Source: Metridium senile
Lineage: Eukaryota > Cnidaria > Anthozoa > Actiniaria > Metridiidae
DNA: 64,000 nucleotides
Assembly (NCBI GenBank): GCA_949775045.1
Contig: OX459104.1
Location: forward strand, 3,230,429 to 3,294,428
Reading direction: 5' to 3'
The translations under genes and the position numbers were made by a program. Below, piece by piece: positions 46,262 to 58,350 of this stretch; within the stretch, counting starts at the first letter, position 1, and every line of letters starts with the position of its first letter. The notes beneath the pieces were generated by a model. It ran no database searches, was not told the DNA's origin, and saw only the letters and a list, made by a program, of their open reading frames with translations.

Positions 46262-46790
46262 TGCAAAATGCCCATGAAAAATGTTCAAAAAATATCCAAA
46301 AATGACGATATTTGTGATGGACTATAGCCCATGCAAAATGCTGAAAAATAACCAAAAATGACGATATTTGGCAAAATGCTGAAAAATGACGATATTTGAT
46401 TGACTATATATATAGCCCATGCAAAATGCTGAAAAATAACCAAAAATGACGATACTTGGCAAAGTGCTGAAAAATGACGATATTTGATGGACTATAGCCC
46501 ATGCAAAATGCTGAAAAATGACCAAAATGACGATATTTGATGGACTATAGCCCATGCAAAATATATGCTGAATGATAATCAAAACGACGATATTTGATGG
46601 ACTATATAGCCCATGCAAGATGCTGAAAATTAATAACCAAAAATGACGATATTTGGCAAAATGCTGAAAAATGACGATATTTGATGGACTATATATAGCC
46701 CATGCAAAAATGACCAAAATGACGATTTTTGGTCATTTTTCAGTATTTTGCATGGACTATAGTCCATCAAATATCGTCATTTTTGCATGA
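46262..46790. repeat. Satellite array, copy 1
   Basis: Degenerate tandem units built from GACGATATTTGATGGACTAT and AGCCCATGCAAAATGCTGAA. The last unit (46730-46790) is inverted, so the array ends in a palindrome. A related array with different unit numbers is at 54767-55370. Confidence 0.85.
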
Positions 46791-46856
46791 AAAGTAAAAG
46801 TATAGTGAATAAAATAGTAATAAACTATACTAGTACACAGCTACATAGTCGTATTT

Positions 46857-47372
46857 CTATGAATGATAGGACGAAGAAATTGACGAAATATACAAATTGA
46901 CTTTAGAATGCCTTCTTCTATGCCGGGTCCAATACAGAATTAATATAATAAAAATAATTACTATGTTTACCATAAGAAGTCCTATTATTGGTAAGATATT
47001 GTAGATCAAGCCTAGTTTTCTTTCGAGCACTGTTTGGTCGCCTGGCAGCTTTCCCAATCCGGCAGACATTGTTGATTCCTTCGAGGTTATCGTGTCAAAA
47101 CTGTGCTTGGATTCTGCAACTTTTGTGCTCTCCCATCCATTTAAGTGATTATATTTCGTATTTGTCATGTTGTTTGGCAGTCGAGTCACATTTTCAGTAC
47201 GTTTAGTCAATAAGGTTATTTGATTCCCATAATTTCCAATAGTATTCCTATAGATTTCTTTGATCAGATGGCGAAACGACCCGTTCCGAAATATACGCTC
47301 GAAACCATCTTTTAGTGTGGGTCTATCACCAACGGCGTGTGTATTTGTATGAAGATCGAGCGTTGGATATAT
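46857..47372 (-). CDS. Membrane protein segment, unknown (copy 1)
   Basis: Open minus-strand frame of 171 codons ending in a stop at 46857; no ATG near its start, so it is probably an exon or fragment. It has a possible acceptor AG just before 47372. The first 110 residues look extracellular, with N-glycosylation-type sites (RNGS, ENVT, NNMTN). A single hydrophobic span follows (YNILPIIGLLMVNIVIIFII) and then a basic stop-transfer (RHRRRHSK). The copy at 55434-55949 is the same apart from at least one conservative change (STMS to STMT). I do not recognise the family. It could be the last exon of a host receptor-like gene or a fragment carried by a transposable element. Confidence 0.4.
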   Translation of the reverse strand: MYPTLDLHTNTHAVGDRPTLKDGFERIFRNGSFRHLIKEIYRNTIGNYGNQITLLTKRTENVTRLPNNMTNTKYNHLNGWESTKVAESKHSFDTITSKESTMSAGLGKLPGDQTVLERKLGLIYNILPIIGLLMVNIVIIFIILILYWTRHRRRHSKVNLYISSISSSYHS

Positions 47373-47807
47373 TTATCTTGCTTTTCTAGCCATGTTTTGA
47401 GCAACGTAGCTTTAAATAGTGAGTCGAGGTAAACCAGCGGTACACATAACGTAATGCTATCACAGCACACGTGGTTGCCGATTTGTGATTCGTTAAAAAC
47501 TCGACATTGACGAAAAAAATAACCACGAAACGGACTGCATTTTATACCTCGCTTGCTGACGCAGCGAGTAAAAAAAACCCGTGTTTTGACAGACTACCGC
47601 AGACTAAGACGGTAATAATGGTAGTGATAATGTTTTCAAAAAATGAGCAAGAAAAGATTGAAAAAAACCTTGCAATATCAATGAGAAAATTGATTGACAT
47701 GTGTTTCCTCAATTTTTGATTGGTGTTCGTTGCGATATTTGATTGGTAGAACTAAAACAACATAGCCAATCACAATGTCGTTTGACGATCAAGTTTCGTG
47801 ATTGACC

Positions 47808-49057
47808 AACTGTGACAGCGCCTTTATCACCGGTGGGTCCCTTGCGCCCCAGCTCCAAAACAACAACGCTTTTTTCTTCACTTCTGAAATTAGCTTTATT
47901 TAAATAATTATATTCTATAACTAGACACGAATCTATGAAAAAATCATAAGCTAATGTATGCCTAAACTTAATATTATCGTATAATTTACTATTATATAAT
48001 AAAACCGACACTAGTGGAAGCTTAAGGCTTACCAATAAGAAATAAATCATTAACCAACTTAAATGATTACGTACTAATTAAAGCTTGTAAAGCTACGTAT
48101 AAACTATAAATTAAATAAGCTAAATATATAATGTTTACAGCCGCTTGAGCTAACGATAAAATTGTGGTTCTACTAACGATCAGTTTCTTTCTCAGTTCAG
48201 TTCTTTGTTAATTACATTCACTTGACTAACGAATACAATAATACGGCAAGCAGATACTTATCATTCACTGCTGTGTTTGGTTCTTTTCTCTAGTAGTAGG
48301 CTTTTTGTTCAGTACAGTAGTAGGTTTGTCTCATTTACTCGCAGACAGTACTTTTTTACTTCTTTTAATTACTTAGAGTAGAGTAAAAGCTGAGCTCCTA
48401 CACGTTGATGAATACCTCTTATTCGTACTTGTTGTGTAGATCATTGACTCCAGGACACGTAAACTTGTCACTTTTGTGGATGGCTTCCACGGTATCTTGA
48501 CTTAGACCCCGTCTACACGGATCCGGATACTTTTGAAACCGCATACTTTTTGATGCGAGTCGGCCTATCGTCCACACGAATCCAGTGAATTCGGTCATCG
48601 AAACCGCATACTTTTACTTGAATCCTCCTGATACGCGGATTCGTGTGGACGCAAATATTTCTATGCGGTTTCAGCCGGATCGGATTCGTGTAGACGAGGC
48701 CTTAGTCTCTTCTAAAGTGAGTATTTAGATTTGAATTTCTTTTTTCTTACTCTGTGGTACGTCCCTAGCTGACGACTTCGTTGAACTTTCGTCTCACTCT
48801 CTCGTATAACTCTTGTTGAAGAGTTTTTTTTCCGTTATGTTCTGCTTGCTTCAAACTATTTATACTTTCTTACAATAATACAATAAGACTTCGTTAATAC
48901 AAAAAGAGTTACATAATAAGATTGCATTAATACAAAAAGAGTTACATAACCTAAAATACCAGTGAAATATAAACTACATATCGATACACACGGGAAAGTG
49001 ACTTAATTTAACTATAAAGGAAAAACAATAACAAACAGGAGAATACGAAATAAACTT
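47808..49057. mobile_element. 1.25-kb insertion upstream of gene F
   Basis: Compared with the spacer before E (about 40505-40530), this sequence splits the CCAAT-containing block; the flanks ATTGACCAAC and TTCAAATAGTT remain. It starts TGTGACAGCGCC. It contains a MITE at 48505-48702 with ends GACCCCGTCTACACGG and its diverged complement, and short repeats of AATACAAAAAGAGTTACATA. No transposase or LTR pair is visible. Confidence 0.5.
48505..48702. mobile_element. MITE with CCGTCTACACGG ends
   Basis: 198 bp with inverted ends GACCCCGTCTACACGGATCC and its near-complement, flanked by TTA. The interior repeats GAAACCGCATACTTTT. A copy at 57796-57993 arose by duplication of the spacer. Confidence 0.75.
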
Positions 49058-49059
49058 AT

Positions 49060-49184
49060 AATTCAAATAGTTAATAGCCAATCATAAAATAGCTTCTATT
49101 ATATGATTGGTCAGCGCCAAAATCCAATAGCCAATCACATTTACGAACGTAGACTGTTCGATCGCTAGACATTCTTAAATAGGG
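49060..49184 (+). promoter_or_regulatory. Promoter region of collagen gene F
   Basis: AGCCAATCAT, ATGATTGGTC and AGCCAATCAC, then TTAAATAGGG at 49175-49184, 85 bp before the ATG. The 5' member of the CCAAT cluster is displaced by the 1.25-kb insertion. Confidence 0.6.
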
Positions 49185-49259
49185 ATTTTACTCTTGAAGG
49201 TGCTCAGTACAACTTGTGCATGTTAACCGAACAGTTCACCTCATTTCAAATCAACAGAA

Positions 49260-52200
49260 ATGGCTCTCGGTATTTTCGTACTGCTTTTAGCCTCATGTGT
49301 TATTGTTATTGCGGATGGCGGTGACCGAAGCCTTGCTTCAGATTCTAGTAAAGACGTAGGAACAAACGGTGCAGCTTTGAATTTGTCTGCATTGTTGAAG
49401 AAGACGAGGGCTGACTTAGCTGCACTTCAAGCAAGGTAAGAGGCGTGTATGAGTGGTCGAGTGTCAGAAATTTTAGTCCCATCTATTTTGAATATATTTG
49501 GCCCAAGTTTATGATCAAGTCCACTTGGGTAAAGATTATATGGGAGTAGAATTTTCTCACTTGTCACAAGGGCTTTTTCCTATGATTATTATATGAGTAA
49601 GTAGAGTTTTGTTTGGTGTGTTGCTTTCCCTTCATGATCAGTGAGATGTTTTTATGTGTTGTTCACTTCCTTGCAAAGAGGTGTCTTCTCATGATCGTAT
49701 AAGTTTAGCTTTTTTTTAAAAAATTGTTCTCTCCCTTGTAACAAGAGTTTTTCTTATGATCATACGTGAGTTAAGTTTTGTGTGTGTTGCTGTTTCCCTT
49801 GCCATGGGGGTCTTCAAAGATCAAGATTAGTTGAAAATGAAAACTGCTATATAAAATCAGTTTGCAGTGCCACTCCTTTCTCACAAGAGTCAATTACATC
49901 ATTGATTTTTTAAAAATGCTAAAATGGCATAAAACTTGAGTATGGTATATGATTGCAATCTCTCTTCTTTTGATTTCAGGCTTCAGAATGTCGAGGCGAC
50001 TTACGTTAACGCATTGAGAGGTAAACACTGAAATAATGACGATAACATAATATATAATATGGAGACAATTGTTATGATGATGATAATTATTGTAATGATG
50101 ATAATATGTATAGGATAATGGTCGAGCTCTGAGAATTATTTTCAATGATCCGAAGAGCGAGGCCATTATCCGACTTAATGCATGCTCTCATTGTTTTCGA
50201 AGAAACGAAACTTTTTCGATAATCTAGGTTTCTAAAAGTCGGGGAGGGTTTTAAATTCAGCAGTGAAGAGTTGGGCTGATGAATTAATTGAATTGAAATT
50301 ACACATGCACAGGTCATTATTCGACAAATAATGACCTCCTGTCCCATGTCAGTGCCCACAATAATGACCTGTGTTTGTTTAAACTAAAAAAATAGAACAA
50401 AACATGCAACAACAACAAGAAATAGAATTTCAATGCGCTTTCAATGTTCAGGATATTTCATTACAGTTATCCTTCATTATGTCCATGAACAGAACTTAAC
50501 TTCATGTTTTACAAAAAGCAAGCTAATGAATGGTTTTTAGTTTAAGCGATGTTAGTTAGAATTCCACTGGGACCATGTTTTAATATAGTCTATATCTGTT
50601 TGCAGTATTTTACGAAAAAGAAAAAAACAATACCGTCATTATTATACAACTGATTATTGTTATCGGTAATCCCCCATAATAATCTGTTCAAGTTTCATAA
50701 TTCAATGTTCTTTGTCAATGGATTCCCACAAGGAAATATTAAACAATCGCTTTTCAATTTTATTCAGAGTAATGCTAAGTAACGAACTTGAATACTGACA
50801 AACTTGATGAAATTAAACGAGTTTTTGTTGTTGACTTTCAATGGATTGACTGAGTAGTATAATGGGATACAGCAATGCAGAGGTTCTCGGTTCGAATCCT
50901 GGCATTGGTACTCAAAGACTTTTTTCGCCAAAAATCACTATCTAGTAAATTATTTCTAAGTCTGATAATGTTTAAGGGGAGGGTAATACCTGTACAATGA
51001 ATTATAAATGCAAGGGTTATAAATCAGAAATATTGACCCGGGTTATGTAATCCACCTAGATTATCAAAAATAATGAACACTTCAAAACAATGAGAGTGTA
51101 CATTAAATTCCGATAATGGCTATATGATGGTGGTTATGTAATATATACAATATGAGCGGCCGATCTGTATCCGATATACAACGGCGAGTCGAAGACGAGC
51201 CGTTGTATATCGGATACGGCAGATCGGACGCGAATATTGTATATAACTTATGAAAGTCCAACGTTAGTTCTTTCATATTGTACTAAAATTGTCAAGATAA
51301 ATGTAAATCTGGCCGAGAAAATTCAAGTTGAAACTTATGCAAATCAGGACGAAATCTTTATGAGATTTACTACCTCCGTCACGGACGTGAATTCTTTTGT
51401 CAATTGCTCATTAATTATTCATGAATCTTATAAGATATGATACAGGACTTTCAGTTCATAAAATTCGTGTTTTTTTTTTCCTTATTTAAAGTTCTTTAAA
51501 AATTAGCAACTGATTATTGCTTGGTTCGTTAAGTTTTATATTCTTTTTTCAACAACTGTTTTCTTTGAGACACCGGACCTCGGTTGCATAGCCAGAGAGC
51601 TGCTTTAAATAATTGTCGATATTTATTCGTGTGCAAACAGAACGACCACGTATTTTCAATTCCTTTTCTTTTCTTTCCTTTTTTAATTTTCGTTTTCCTT
51701 TTTGTCTATCTTTAATTTTTCCTTTAATTTTTTCATTTTCTTTTTCTACCAAACTAACGTCCAAAACGTCAGTAAGTACTACTCTCGATCCTTTGTACGT
51801 ACGGTATGTTAAAGATGCCAATTTGCAGATGTTGTCATCTTATGAGATTTTGGTGAGAATTTGAGGGAGAAAAATGAAAAAACTCTAAATTAATTACTGT
51901 GTTAGTGGTTGTAATGATCATGATGATGGAGGTGGTGCATAATATATATAATAGTATGTCTCTAATGTGTCAATACTTGCTGTTCTTTCAGGAAGAGATG
52001 GACGCGATGGAAAAACTGGTAAACCATTCATCAGTTTTAAAAATGACTGACCGACTGACATATTTTTCATTATAAAACTAAGTGTTATCGTTCTTTAGGT
52101 CGTGATGGTAAAGATGGTCATGACGGTAATCCAGGACCACGAGGTATAACACCGTATTTTTCAGAACTTCTTTGTTATATATTCAATATGATTGTGATTA

Positions 52201-53494
52201 TTTCCTGCACTCACTTCTACCTACCAGCACCAGAACCAGCACCAGCACCAGCACCATCATCATTAAAGTGCACCTGAAGCCCTTCATGATATTTTGCAAA
52301 TCTGTTGTACATGAGGTGTATAATAAGTGTACTTAATATTTCTTGATGTCGACCTCTTCCTTTTGAGATATGAACATTTGAAATCTGAAAATGCAAATGA
52401 GGTGACGTCAACCCAGGAATTTGTCAAAGTTGTTTCAAAGCTGACAGCAAGCTTGTTTTTGTAAAGTAGTAAAAATGTTAATGGTAGTGTAAATATTAGT
52501 AGTACAGATATTGAGCTTTAAAAAATTGCTATAATTATTTCCAGAGAACTGTTGTATATTTAATGAGGCCTGGGATGACGTCACTTCATTTGCGTTTTCA
52601 GATTTCAAATGTTTATAGCTCAGAAAGGAGAGGTCGACATAAAAAAAATGAAGTACACTTATTATACACCTCATGTACAACAGATTCGCAAAATATCATG
52701 AAAGGCTTCAGGTGCACTTTAACCTTTATTCCATTATTTCTTTAGCACCATTAACCTTTATTCCATCATTTGTTTGTAGGACCTCCTGGACAAAAAGGAC
52801 CATCAGGAGCACCTGGTCAAAAAGGACCCCCAGGAACTAACGGTGGAGGAGTCTCGTACATACGATGGGGTAAAGACACTTGTCCGGGGGGAGCTGATCT
52901 CGTCTACAAAGGTAAAATAGCGACGAATGTAAACTAATAAAACTAAGCTTTGTGTGTTGAACTTGATAAGTTGTGTATCCGACGATAATAACGGATTGTT
53001 GACAGCGAAAATCATAATTGATCATTGCAAAGATCAACAGAATGACATAAATGGTAGTATAACGTCATTCACTATTATCACATTAACTTCATTAACAACG
53101 TCATCATAATTGTCATCATGATCGTTGTTAATCAATTCAATAATTATTTTTTAGAATGACATTCATCATTTGTTATATACATCCTTTCCGAGAAACTTTG
53201 TCACCCGTGAAGTGAAAAGCCTATAAGCTAGTAGCGCAGGGAATTATGGATTACCTATGTATACTTTATTAGAACATAGGGATTTCATGGCCACATTGCT
53301 ACACTTGTCAATATGTTATTGAGAAATGTCCATTTTGACTTATCAAACAACAAGAAAGGCGTTTCGAATGCACATTTAGTTTCTGAACTGATCCATGATC
53401 CTTTGCGCCACTAGCTTGTTTGCTTTTCACGGGTGACAAACTTTCTCTGAAACGGTGTATTTATTAATACCACAACATCACCATCATCATCATC

Positions 53495-53526
<32 letters not shown>

Positions 53527-53578
53527 TATCATCACTATCATCACTATCATCACCATCATCATCATCATCATCATCACT

Positions 53579-53618
<40 letters not shown>

Positions 53619-54496
53619 CCACCATTATCATCATCATCACCATCACCATTATCATCATCATCATCGCCATTATCATCACCATTATCATCATCATCATCAC
53701 CATCACCATTATCATCATCATCACCATCACCATTATCATCATCATTATCGCCATTATCATCACCATTATCATCATCATCATCGCCATTATCATCATCATC
53801 ATCACCATCATCACCATCATCACCATCATCATCGTCATCACCATCATCATCATCATCACCATCATCATCATCTTTATTATAGGGGCTACAGGGAGGGGAC
53901 GTGAGGTATTGTGGACGGCAGAAAAACAAGAAATGTTTACACGTTCCCAGTCTGTAGCCCTGTAAATGGCCCAGAATGCATCGTCACTATGAATATAATC
54001 ATTTTTATGTTTTCTAGGTTACACGGGTGGTGAACACTACTCACATACCGGGGGTGGAACAAACTACCTCTGCCTGACTCGTACTCCCAAATACCTCAAA
54101 TTCAAGGCAGGTTTTCAAAACGGCGGGCGCGTGTATGGCGCAGAGTACGAAGTGAGCGACAACACGGCAATCCTTCCCAACAGCCTTCACGATCACGAAC
54201 CGCAGTGTGCAGTTTGTAATGTGAAAACACGAACCAGCAAGCTGATGATACCCGGGACTTACGAATGTCCCGCGGGATGGTCCCGAGAGTACTACGGGTA
54301 CTTGATGACGGCGCATTACTCGCATGCACATCCAAGTGAATTTGTTTGCGTTGATGCAAATGCCGGAGCATTACCTGGTACACAAGCCAATCTCAACGGT
54401 GCATTGATGTACTTCGCCCAAGGCACCTGCGGTTCGTTGCTATGTAAACCATACATTCAAGGATATGAGCTTACATGCGCAGTGTGCACAAAGTGA
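49260..54496 (+). CDS. Short-chain collagen C4-like protein (gene F)
   Basis: Exons 49260-49435, 49980-50020, 51992-52018, 52099-52143, 52780-52911 and 54018-54496 join to 299 residues. Signal peptide 1-19 (MALGIFVLLLASCVIVIAD), linker, coiled coil (LSALLKKTRADLAALQARLQ region) to 72, 15 Gly-X-Y triplets at 73-117 and the ten-cysteine C-terminal domain at 118-299. The last motif pair reads GTCGSLLC where other genes have GTCGSLPC. Exon 6 is the same as in G at protein level. Intron 4 contains a 452-bp TTAA foldback element, and intron 5 a MITE and a CAT microsatellite. Expected to be a secreted trimeric matrix protein. Confidence 0.88.
50837..50909 (+). other. tRNA-like segment with B-box (intron 2 of F)
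   Basis: 73 nt with a perfect B-box GGTTCGAATCC, T-arm CTCGG/CCTGG with one mismatch, and end pairing TTCAATG/CATTGGT at 6 of 7 positions. The D and anticodon arms do not fold convincingly. Probably a tRNA-derived element head. Duplicated at 60128-60200. Confidence 0.3.
51137..51244. repeat. Palindromic element (intron 2 of F)
   Basis: Nested inverted repeats: outer ATACAATAT/ATATTGTAT and inner TATCCGATATACAACGGC with its exact complement around GAGTCGAAGACGA. About 108 bp. Copy in G at 60428-60535. Confidence 0.85.
52267..52718. mobile_element. TTAA-flanked foldback element (intron 4 of F)
   Basis: 452 bp between TTAA copies (52263-52266 and 52719-52722), with inverted arms of about 165 bp starting AGTGCACCTGAAGC. 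Gene E at the same place has a single TTAA (ACCATTAACCTTTATTCC, 44420-44437), the empty site. Non-coding. Confidence 0.9.
53184..53458. mobile_element. MITE with CCTTTCCGAGAAA termini (intron 5 of F)
   Basis: Same family as 9694-9978: CATCCTTTCCGAGAAACTTT on the left, diverged complement on the right. Gene E lacks it at the corresponding place. Confidence 0.75.
53470..53875. repeat. CAT/CAC microsatellite (intron 5 of F)
   Basis: Trinucleotide repeat before exon 6. The version in G is 42 bp longer overall. Confidence 0.95.
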
Positions 54497-54643
54497 TTGA
54501 CGTTATAGCATTCCACAGGAAGCCCAAACTCAAGGAAATGGATAATGAAAACATTGACAACAATAATGATAGAAACAATAGCAACTATATAGACAATAGT
54601 GATAATCACATAATATTCAAAAGTGGAAAAGTAGAAGTTAAAC

Positions 54644-54649
54644 AATAAA
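54644..54649 (+). terminator. Polyadenylation signal of gene F
   Basis: AATAAA within AATAAAACTTGCAATC, 148 bp after the stop. Confidence 0.6.
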
Positions 54650-54766
54650 ACTTGCAATCATATTATGCTGCTCAGTTGATAATAATCTTAATTCTTACAG
54701 ACGAAAAACAAGGTATATAATCCATCAAAAATAGTCACTTGATTATTCATAAAGTGATAACTAAAG

Positions 54767-55370
54767 TGATAAACTATGCAAAATGCCCATGAAAAATGCT
54801 CAAAAAATATCCAAAAATGACGATATTTGTGATGGACTATAGCCCATGCAAAATGCTCAAAAATAACCTTAACGACGATTTTTGATGGACTATAGACCAT
54901 GCAAAATGCTGAATAATGACCAAAATGACGATGTTTGATGGACTATAGCCCATGCAAAATGCTGAAAAATAACCAGAAATGACGATACTTGGCAAAGTGC
55001 TGAAAAATGACGATATTTGATTGACTATAGCCCATGCAAAATGCTAAAAAATGACGATATTTGATGGACTATAGCCCATGCAAAATGCTGAATAATGACC
55101 AAAATGACGATATTTGATGGACTATAGCCCATGCAAAATATATGCTGAATGATGATCAAAACGAGGATATTTGATGGACTATATAGCCCATGCAAGATGA
55201 TGAAAATTAATAACCAAAAATGACGATATTTGGCAAAATGCTGAAAAATGACGATATTTGATGGACTATATATAGCCCATGCAAAAATGACCAAAATGAC
55301 GATTTTTGGTCATTTTTCAGTATTTTGCATGGACTATAGTCCATCAAATATCGTCATTTTTGCATGAAAA
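54767..55370. repeat. Satellite array, copy 2
   Basis: Same units as 46262-46790 but with a different number and order of units; the right end, including the inverted last unit, is the same. Confidence 0.85.
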
Positions 55371-55433
55371 GTAAAAGTATAGTGAATAAAATAGTAATAA
55401 ACTATACTAGTACACAGCTACATAGTCGTATTT

Positions 55434-55949
55434 CTATGAATGATAGGACGAAGAAATTGACGAAATATACAAATTGACTTTAGAATGCCTTCTTCTATGC
55501 CGGGTCCAATACAGAATTAATATAATAAAAATAATTACTATGTTTACCATAAGAAGTCCTATTATTGGTAAGATATTGTAGATCAAGCCTAGTTTTCTTT
55601 CGAGCACTGTTTGGTCGCCTGGCAGCTTTCCCAATCCGGCAGTCATTGTTGATTCCTTCGAGGTTATCGTGTCAAAACTGTGCTTGGATTCTGCAACTTT
55701 TGTGCTCTCCCATCCATTTAAGTGATTATATTTCGTATTTGTCATGTTGTTTGGCAGTCGAGTCACATTTTCAGTACGTTTAGTCAATAAGGTTATTTGA
55801 TTCCCATAATTTCCAATAGTATTCCTATAGATTTCTTTGATCAGATGGCGAAACGACCCGTTCCGAAATATACGCTCGAAACCATCTTTTAGTGTGGGTC
55901 TATCACCAACGGCGTGTGTATTTGTATGAAGATCGAGCGTTGGATATAT
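55434..55949 (-). CDS. Membrane protein segment, unknown (copy 2)
   Basis: Copy of 46857-47372 in the F-G spacer: open frame, same single hydrophobic span and basic tail, with at least one conservative substitution. Keeping the frame in both copies is expected for such a recent duplication and does not prove function. Confidence 0.4.
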   Translation of the reverse strand: MYPTLDLHTNTHAVGDRPTLKDGFERIFRNGSFRHLIKEIYRNTIGNYGNQITLLTKRTENVTRLPNNMTNTKYNHLNGWESTKVAESKHSFDTITSKESTMTAGLGKLPGDQTVLERKLGLIYNILPIIGLLMVNIVIIFIILILYWTRHRRRHSKVNLYISSISSSYHS

Positions 55950-56384
55950 TTATCTTGCTTTTCTAGCCATGTTTTGAGCAACGTAGCTTTAAATAGTGAG
56001 TCGAGGTAAACCAGCGGTACACATAACGTAATGCTATCACAGCACACGTGGTTGCCGATTTGTGATTCGTTAAAAACTCGACATTGACGAAAAAAATAAC
56101 CACGAAACGGACTGCATTTTATACCTCGCTTGCTGACGCAGCGAGTAAAAAAAACCCGTGTTTTGACAGACTACCGCAGACTAAGACGGTAATAATGGTA
56201 GTGATAATGTTTTCAAAAAATGAGCAAGAAAAGATTGAAAAAAACCTTGCAATATCAATGAGAAAATTGATTGACATGTGTTTCCTCAATTTTTGATTGG
56301 TGTTCGTTGCGATATTTGAATGGTAGAACTAAAACAACATAGCCAATCACAATGTCGTTTGACGATCAAGTTTCGTGATTGACC

Positions 56385-58348
56385 AACTGTGACAGCGCCT
56401 TTATCACCGGTGGGTCCCTTGCGCCCCAGCTCCAAAACAACAACGCTTTTTTCTTCACTTCTGAAATTAGCTTTATTTAAATAATTATATTCTATAACTA
56501 GACACGAATCTATGAAAAAATCATAAGCTAATGTATGCCTAAACTTAATATTATCGTATAATTTACTATTATATAATAAAACCGACACTAGTGGAAGCTT
56601 AAGGCTTACCAATAAGAAATAAATCATTAACCAACTTAAGGTTACCGTCCACGTTCGCGGGGTGCTCTCAGTTAAAAATTGTTTAGCGCGTCACTTAACA
56701 ATAAAGATAGACAAAGTATATATCATTTTAAAGCTTATATAACAGAGAATAAGACTATGTAAGTTTTTTTAAGAAAACGAATATCTTTAACCAATGCTCC
56801 ACGAAAAACCTCAAAATCGAGCGCTTTAATTAAAAAAAGTATAAGTCCAAAAGTTCCTACTACTTCGCCGTCATTTCTGCATTATGTCAATCAGCACATA
56901 CATGTGTTCAAAACCGTGTCCAGTTTTTTCGATAAAATGCTTTGTTCTTGAATAAATGTGTTTCAAAGTCGACTCATTGTTAAAACTTCAAGTTAAATAA
57001 CAAAATGGGCCATAACTCTAAAACTAAGCATTTTATCAAAAAACTGGACACGGTTTTGAAGACCAATATGTGTTGATAGACATAACGAAGAAATGACGGC
57101 AAAGCAGTATGAGCTTTTTGACTTATACTTTTTTAAACAACTCGCATTGAAAGCGGTTAATTTTGAGGTTTTTCGAAGAGCATACCTTACAGAAAATTTT
57201 TGTATATAACAAAACATACACAGTCTTATTCTCTGTTATATAAGCTTTAAAATGATATATAATATGTCTATTATTATTGCAAAATGACGCGGTAAACACA
57301 CTTTAAACTGAGAGCATGTGAAAGCACACCGCGAACGTGGACCGTAACCTTAAATGATTACGTACTAATTAAAGCTTGTAAAGCTACGTATAAACTATAA
57401 ATTAAATAAGCTAAATATATAATGTTTACAGCCGCTTGAGCTAACGATAAAATTGTGGTTCTACTAACGATCAGTTTCTTTCTCAGTTCAGTTCTTTGTT
57501 AATTACATTCACTTGACTAACGAATACAATAATACGGCAAGCAGATACTTATCATTCACTGCTGTGTTTGGTTCTTTTCTCTAGTAGTAGGCTTTTTATT
57601 CAGTATAGTAGTAGGTTTGTCTCGTTTACTCGCAGACAGTACTTCTTTACTTCTTTTAATTACTTAGAGTAGAGTAAAAGCTGAGCTCCTACACGTTGAT
57701 GGATACCTCTTATTCGTACTTGTTGTGTAGATCATTGACTCCAGGACACGTAAACTTGTCACTTTTGTGGATGGCTTCCACGGTATCTTGACTTAGACCC
57801 CGTCTACACGGATCCGGATACTTTTGAAACCGCATACTTTTTGATGCGAGTCGGCCTATCGTCCACACGAATCCAGTGAATTCGGTCATCGAAACCGCAT
57901 ACTTTTACTTGAATCCTCCTGATACGCGGATTCGTGTGGACGCAAATATTTCTATGCGGTTTCAGCCAGATCGGATTCGTGTAGACGAGGCCTTAGTCTC
58001 TTCTAAAGTGAGTATTTAGATTTGAATTTCTTTTTTCTTACTCTGTGGTACGTCCCTAGCTGACGACTTCGTTGAACTTTCGTCTCACTCTCTCGTATAA
58101 CTCTTGTTGAAGAGTTTTTTTTCCGTTATGTTCTGCTTGCTTCAAACTATTTATACTTTCTTACAATAATACAATAAGACTTCGTTAATACAAAAAGAGT
58201 TACATAATAAGATTGCATTAATACAAAAAGAGTTACATAACCTAAAATACCAGTGAAATATAAACTACATATCGATACACACGGGAAAGTGACTTAATTT
58301 AACTATAAAGGAAAAACAATAACAAACAGGAGAATACCAAATAAACTT
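56385..58348. mobile_element. Insertion upstream of gene G (copy of 47808-49057)
   Basis: Same sequence as in the E-F spacer, here enlarged by a further 714 bp (the TTAA foldback at 56640-57349). Contains the MITE copy at 57796-57993. Confidence 0.5.
56640..57349. mobile_element. 710-bp TTAA-flanked foldback transposon
   Basis: Flanked by TTAA (56636-56639 and 57350-57353). The ends GGTTACCGTCCACGTTCGCG are inverted, and most of the element folds back on itself with arms of about 300 bp (for example AAAACCGTGTCCAGTTTTTT and its complement). The E-F spacer has the uninterrupted site CCAACTTAAATGATTACG at about 48055. So it was inserted after the spacer duplicated. Non-coding; piggyBac- or Kolobok-type target. 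Confidence 0.92.
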
Positions 58349-58350
58349 AT

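Noticed and set aside
47788..47860. Minus-strand GRKGPTGDKG resembling a collagen exon
   Set aside because: Only three Gly-X-Y triplets at the edge of an inserted sequence, with no convincing splice sites; probably chance.
50837..50909. A functional tRNA gene
   Set aside because: B-box and T-arm are good, but D and anticodon arms do not fold; kept only as a tRNA-like segment.
53411..53929. Poly-Asp, poly-His and poly-Met frames here and at 62702-63262
   Set aside because: Microsatellite translations in intron 5 of F and G.
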